From positions 1-64,000 of the forward strand of contig CAXKVR010000154.1 of assembly GCA_964058845.1 (NCBI GenBank): a DNA stretch of 64,000 bases. The letters are read 5' to 3'. Position numbers and translations under genes: made by a program. The notes beneath the pieces are model-generated. The model was not told the origin of the DNA, ran no database searches, and saw only the letters and a program-made list of their open reading frames with translations. Positions 58,899 to 64,000 of this stretch are shown here, piece by piece. Each line of letters starts with the position of its first letter. Within the stretch, counting starts at the first letter, position 1. The stretch is from Carex sylvatica. Its lineage: Eukaryota; Streptophyta; Magnoliopsida; Poales; Cyperaceae.

Positions 58899-58998
58899 AT
58901 TTCCATATTTTTTATTTTCAAGGCATCAACAATTATTTCCAAGGCAACTTAAGAAAGCATGTAACTTAAGAAAGCATCAACAATTAGGCATGTAACGT
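58899..58998. repeat. Scrambled junction of short reiterated pieces
   Basis: About 100 bases made of reordered local motifs: CATCAACAATT twice, AAGAAAGCAT twice, ATGTAAC twice, CAAGGCA twice. The single-copy order of the same motifs is at 20540-20575 and 56430-56465. Confidence 0.8.
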
Positions 58999-60114
58999 AA
59001 TTATTGAGTATCGATGCTAGGTTCTATACAGGGGATACAAATACTCCATCAAGCTTATGGCAGAAATTGTGTTTGGCGCATGCATGTCACATGAATTTTT
59101 CGATCAAGATAAACAAAGAATACAAATAATCTCGATACGAATACGGATAGTCTCAGATAAATACATATATGAATAGTCTTGGTCTCGGATATCTATGGCG
59201 TATAATTTTATAAGACAATCTGCTCTTTTGAATAATTATTCAAAATACCCCTCTAAAATATTTGATAGATTGTTCTTATAGGATTCAAATTCACACTCAC
59301 ATTTTCTCTCTTCTATTTAATTACATCCTCTAATTTTAAAACATGAGAATAATATCAAGTTACTCTCCTTTTTAAACGATAGCTGATCAATCATATTAAA
59401 TTGATCAATCATATTAAATTAGAGGTGAAAATGGAACGGATAGCGATAAATCTATATCCATATTTTTTATTTATTTTTCAGATACGTTTATAGATCAAAT
59501 ATTTATTGAAAAATATAATATTATTAAAAAATACGGATATGAATAACGATACGGATCGGATTGGAAATATAAAAATATTATTAAAAAACTATTAAAGCTC
59601 ATAATATTTATCTAATTATAATGATGATGGTGATGTACTTTTTATCATAATATATATTAAACTATATGGTATATGAGGACTCAAATGCCCCCATTGATTT
59701 CATACTCTAATCATACTCCACATATTTATCTCAGATTTTAAAGTTCAAACAGAAGATTCGAACCGCTCAATGTGATATCCCCATTAAAATGTGTTTGGAG
59801 ATCAAATTTTATATATTTTAGAATTTTTTTACCATCTTTTAAGATAGATGTAAAATCACAATTTTTCAGAAATTTTGGACCATCTAAAACAATGATTTTG
59901 TATCCATATTCAAATAAATATTCGAATATCAGATATCCACATCTAATTTTTCAAAATTGAATATTATCCACACCGTTTTCACCCTTATTTTAAATCCATA
60001 AACAAAATATTAAATAACTTTCGATGCATATAAACAATTGGATTACAAAAGTTCAACAGAAGTTTGGTCCAAAAATCAAACTACAAAAATAACTAAATTA
60101 ATTCGTGAAGAACA

Positions 60115-60115
<1 letters not shown>
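58990..60115 (+). repeat. Local tandem duplication, unit 2
   Basis: Second unit of the 56430-57590 duplication. It leads into a (TA)n tract and foldback element I, as in segmental copy 1. No gene. Confidence 0.88.
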
Positions 60116-60155
<40 letters not shown>

Positions 60156-60157
<2 letters not shown>

Positions 60158-60569
60158 CTAATGTGCATTTGAATGTATATGGGTCGAAATACATACGGTT
60201 CAAATTTGACTTTTCAAAATCCAAACGGTCGATTCGAACTGTTCATCTTGTTCTCCATATTAATATATGCTTGGAGACCAAATATTACATTTTTCTGGAC
60301 TTTTTTTTACTATTTATTAAGTATTTTACAAAATTGTTGATCCAGCGGTGGCTGCTGATTTTACTGTTTTGTTAAGTCACTGTTGGATCAACAATTTTGT
60401 AAAATACTTAATAAATAGTAAGAAAATTCAGAAAAATGTAAAATTTGGTCTTCAAGCACATATTAATATGGACAACAAGATGAACAGTTCGGATCGACTT
60501 TTCGAATTTTGAAATTTCAAATTTGAACCGTATGTTTTCGGCCCATATGCATACGAATGCACATTAGTC
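60156..60569. mobile_element. Foldback MITE I (counterpart of D)
   Basis: A 414-bp palindrome with GACTAATGTGCATTTG/CGAATGCACATTAGTC ends, flanked by TATATA/GAGAGA and CTCTCT/TATATA. It is at the same place as element D in segmental copy 1, so the insertion predates the duplication. Confidence 0.87.
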
Positions 60570-61386
60570 ACTCTCTCTCTATATATATATATATATATTT
60601 CTTTTGAAAAGTAATGGTATTATCATCGATTTCATTGAAATCAAGCATATTTCATTTGGTACTCAAAATAGATACAAATACCAAATACGATAGCTCTTAC
60701 ATCAGTTTAGTATCAACATCAAAAAGACTGAAAACATAAAAAAAAAATCCAACTAAGTAATAACCACTATCAACCAAACAAAAACCGCTAAGTAAGCATA
60801 TCAAGAACTACACAGTCAGCAAAACAAACCTACTAAAAAGTGCATTTTTGATGAAAAACACTGATTTGAAAAATTCTAAAATAATAGTAAATTTTTTTCA
60901 AAAATGTAAAATTTGGTCTCCAAGCACATTTCAATATGAAGAACAAGTTGAGAGGTTCGGATTGACTATTTGAACTTTGAAGCTATAGATATGAGCTCAA
61001 ATTAAAACACCCACTTTAATTTGCAAAACATAGTAGCCTTACTCGAATAATTTTATTATTTTCTAATTGATTTATTTTAGTTTAACTTTAGTTATAAGTA
61101 ATTGATGCTTCATAGTTTATTTGCTGATTTTAATTAGGATTGTGGCATTATTTTAGTTTATGTTGCATAATTAATCATTTATATCTTTTAAAAAACTGGA
61201 ATAAAAATTATAAATGAAATAAATTCTTTTGGAAATAAATAATATATGCTATTTATTTATTTGATAAATATTTTTATTCGTTTCTTTACTCGTTATATTC
61301 ATTAATAAATTAGGATTGAATATTGCTAAGTTGATATTTAATAGATAAGAGTAAGACAAAATTTAAGTGGGTATGAGTATTAAAAC
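60570..61386. other. Duplicated AT-rich DNA with empty hAT site
   Basis: Counterpart of 22110-24462 without the 1.52-kb hAT; ACACCCACT near 61007 is the unoccupied target. No gene. Confidence 0.7.
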
Positions 61387-61814
61387 TTCCACCGATCCGA
61401 TCCGACACGTACCGTAACGGCGTAACCATCTACACACCCGAATTCTCTCCCTCTGAGATATCTCATATTCTGCGTGACATTTTGGAATATCACAACCGTT
61501 AAAAGACGTTGGGCACGAATCACGAGGCTCAAATAGTACTGGGCCCCCGCTCTGTAACCGAGTAGGCACCGAACACGTCGGTCACGCAAAATATGAGATA
61601 TCTCAGAGGTTACGCACTTCCCACTACAACCCGAATTCGCTTCCTCTGAGATATCTCAACTTTTGCGTGACCGACGTGTCCGGTGTCTATTCGGGGGTGA
61701 TGTAGGGTCAGTATTATATATGCTTTGAGATTCGTGTATAACGTATTTAAACGGTTGGGAATTTCTATATAGTCACGCAAAGTTTGAGATATTTCAAAGG
61801 ATACGAGTTCTTAC
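61387..61814. mobile_element. GAGATATCTC-type foldback, copy 2
   Basis: Identical by eye to 24463-24890. It again lies directly before the TFIIE-alpha-like start codon. Confidence 0.8.
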
Positions 61815-61924
61815 AACCCTCCTTCAAATCTTTCTTTCTTGATTTCCTCTCTCTCCCCGCTCTCTCTCCCCCTCCCTCTCTCGCTCTCTCTCTCACTCAC
61901 ACACACACACCCCACCACAGCACG

Positions 61925-64000
61925 ATGTCAACGAATCCTACGCCGGTCTCAGGCTCCGAGGAACCTGACAAAGGCGTCTCTGACCTCGAACAAGCGAATC
62001 CAACAGTCTCCGACAGACTCGACCTAGGCGGCTCTGACCTCCAAGAAGAGAATCTGACGTCGGTTTCAGGCCGCTCCGACGAAGTTGGAAAAGGCGTCTC
62101 TGATCCTGAACAAGAATTGAAGGTTCTCCATTCATTTTTTAATCCAGGGTTTGGGGTTTAAATTTTAGTATTAATCGGCGTGTACTTCTCCGTTATTTTC
62201 ATATAACCGCATTTTCATTGAATTATTTATCAACATTTAGTTTTCGTCCAATATAAATGAATTCTTGATCGACATTTTATTTATCTCCATTATCTCCATT
62301 TGAGGTTTTTTGTTGATTTAATGGGTTCACTAGTGTTTTCCCTCCACATTTGCTTGAATGGATCTAGTCAATCACACCAATTGGGGTTTCCTCTATTGAC
62401 TCCACTGCATCTACACTTAATTTAACAGAATTTACCGTAACATCTGATCTGTCGACCTTAATTGTATCTGACTAGCACCAATTGAATCAACCAACTCTTT
62501 AGAAGAGATTACCATTCTGATCACCTGTTTTTGTAATCTCTCACACCTCCGACTGATTCTAGCTGAAAGAACATGTTTATCAGAATCTCTCCTACCCAGA
62601 TCCTAGCCTTGACTTCCTTGTTTTAAATTATCTCGTCTCTTGCAATCTCTTCCCCAATTGTTTCCGCTTTAGCTTCCAAATTATCGCACAAGACTCCAAT
62701 TCTTGCGCAGTAAGAAGCCATGGATGAAAAAGCTTCACAGCCCGCCATTTCAGGTGAAGTCATGGCGGGATATTCTGTTCTGTGCTGTGCTTACCTAAAG
62801 TTTTTTTTTTTTTTTAGTTAGATATTCAAAAACACATCTAAGGGTAGATTGTAGCAATGTCTTTTATTTTTTATTTTTATTAATATAATTTTAAGGCTCA
62901 GGAACTACAAATTCATTTTACATCTTGAAATAATCTAGGATCTGCAACTCCAAGTAGTTGCTTTACGATCTGAACTGGCTGAACATAGCCAGTATACAGT
63001 CCCAGATGTTGAGCTTAGCGGGGACGAATCGGCTCTAGAAAAGGTCAAGAAGGTACGAATGTTACTGGAGGATTTATCATCCTACACCGTGCACATAAGG
63101 TACTTCAAATTTATAATTACATCAATTTCTTATGTGGTATATTTCTTACATGTTGTATAAAACTCCTTACCTGTTGATTCATTGACTAAAATTGATAGGG
63201 TGGCCAAGCTAATGGCAAATATACTCTTTGACGAGACAACTTTTAGTAAGCCCACTGCTAGACGAGATGAAAAAGGAATATGTATTGTGGTCATTGATCA
63301 CCTTATAAGGTTAGTTGGTCGTTGGTAAATGGCATTTCGTTTTATGAAAATACACTGTGCCAGTCCAGATAGTAAGGTTGTTTTTTTTTTTATTGCAGGA
63401 AAATGTGGGTTAGGAAGAAAGAGTTGGCAGAATGTCTCAAAGTCAAAGAAAAGTTACTTTCTGAGATATTAGGGTTTCTTAAGGAAAAACATTTTGTTAA
63501 ATGCTTCCCTGAAGAGGCCGAAGAGCAAACTAAGGGAAAGGCCAAAAGAAAAAGAGACAGCAACACATACTACTCTCTAGATTATGACAAGGTACGTGCC
63601 AAAAGAATTTTTTAGGTCAGGTGAACAATTCATTATTCGTCTTTCTGCTGCATTATATGTGTATCATACATGCTTTCTCTTTTGTTTCAGATTCCAAAGG
63701 TGGCATTGTACCTGAATCTTAAGATTCAAGAAAAACTCAACAAGGATAAAATGGAACAACACTATTTCTACTTGTGCGACAAATGTAATAAGTATTTCTC
63801 TTCCCTGGATGCGGTATCTCTCCTTAGTCCCGATAATGAGGATTTCGTTTGCGAAGTTTGTGGTGGTTTGTTAATAAATTTGGCTAAAAGCTTCGAGAAC
63901 ATAGCAAATAACAAGATTCAAAGAAATAAGGTAACTTTCTCAATTATTGTATGATAAAATTGAATAAACTATTTTTTTTCAGATATTGAGAAAATTTGGA
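61925..64000 (+). CDS. TFIIE-alpha-like protein, copy 2 (3' end beyond window)
   Basis: Exons at 61925-62122, 62939-63099, 63199-63309, 63399-63591 and 63691-63930, exactly 36,924 bases after those of copy 1. The sixth exon would fall past the window. Protein and introns are identical by eye to copy 1, including the acidic N terminus, winged-helix segment and the C4 zinc ribbon (CDKC, CEVC). Both copies are intact in the visible part. Confidence 0.8.

Larger units (their letters stand above)
50518..64000 (+). repeat. Segmental duplication, copy 2 (continues past the window)
   Basis: Direct repeat of 14283-27076. It lacks the 5.49-kb hAT (single target CTTCTATA at 50759-50766) and the 1.52-kb hAT. 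It carries a 5.2-kb insertion (51080-56291) and an internal tandem duplication with composite filler (57618-58998). From 61242 to the window end it appears identical to copy 1. Confidence 0.9.

Noticed and set aside
1..64000. CRISPR arrays, bacterial operons, tRNA or rRNA genes, integrated plant viruses
   Set aside because: No spaced direct-repeat arrays, no cloverleaf or rRNA sequence recognised, and no viral coat, movement or pararetroviral protein domains seen.

Overview
This window is plant nuclear DNA, almost certainly from an angiosperm. The evidence is intron-rich genes with GT-AG and one GC-AG intron, an F-box/KIB1-4 gene, plant-type phospholipase D exons, L1-type LINEs with DUF4283 ORF1 proteins, an Au-SINE-like tail, a plant Helitron, BED-finger hAT, CACTA and Mutator-like debris. 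The species cannot be named from sequence alone. Only three host loci look like genes: mL45 (2165..7452 +), a TFIIE-alpha-like gene (25001..27676 +, with a second copy at 61925 running off the window) and an F-box/DUF295 gene (44815..45999 -). Most of the rest is transposable elements, often nested, and their borders can be read from target-site duplications (TSDs).

Layout. 0-2 kb: AT-rich DNA with a perfect 71-bp-arm hairpin and the mL45 promoter. 2.2-7.5 kb: mL45 in 12 phase-consistent exons. 7.5-14.2 kb: intergenic DNA with three adjacent foldback elements in TA repeats and a 947-bp foldback with a 9-bp TSD. 14.5-20.0 kb: a 5.49-kb hAT transposon with a nested 1.1-kb Helitron and a broken transposase. 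20-24.5 kb: MITEs and a 1.5-kb non-autonomous hAT. 25-27.7 kb: TFIIE-alpha-like gene. 28.5-32.6 kb: a candidate PIF/Harbinger-type element with TTA flanks carrying phospholipase D exons, itself hit by a truncated LINE. 32.6-40.0 kb: a 7.4-kb full-length LINE on the minus strand with a 17-bp TSD. 40.1-44.8 kb: a relic of the mL45 last exon, a SINE tail and a CACTA relic. 44.8-46 kb: F-box gene. 46.5-50.2 kb: foldback elements, a small hAT and a truncated LINE. 51-56.3 kb: an unresolved insertion holding a 2,040-bp solo LTR. 56.3-64 kb: second copy of the 20-27 kb region.

The large-scale structure is a direct segmental duplication. 14.28-27.08 kb is repeated at 50.52-64.0 kb, offset about 36-37 kb. 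An older, more divergent homology between 7.2-9.9 kb and 40.15-42.8 kb suggests the duplicated unit begins inside mL45 intron 11. The copies work as natural controls: copy 2 holds the empty sites of both the 5.49-kb hAT and the 1.5-kb hAT of copy 1. From about 24,318/61,242 to the window end I see no difference between copies, although DNA just upstream differs at several percent.

The most unusual items are: (1) a patchwork at 57.6-59.0 kb joining half a foldback element, a piece of LINE ORF1 and a piece matching 48.6-49.0 kb inside a 1.1-kb tandem duplication; (2) a foldback family sharing one palindromic core but carrying at least four different terminal modules, all in TA tracts, one with a 10-bp TSD; (3) the LINE's 896-codon ORF1 that overlaps ORF2 by ATGA; (4) the phospholipase-D-carrying element. 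All assignments are by eye; no alignment or database search was run.
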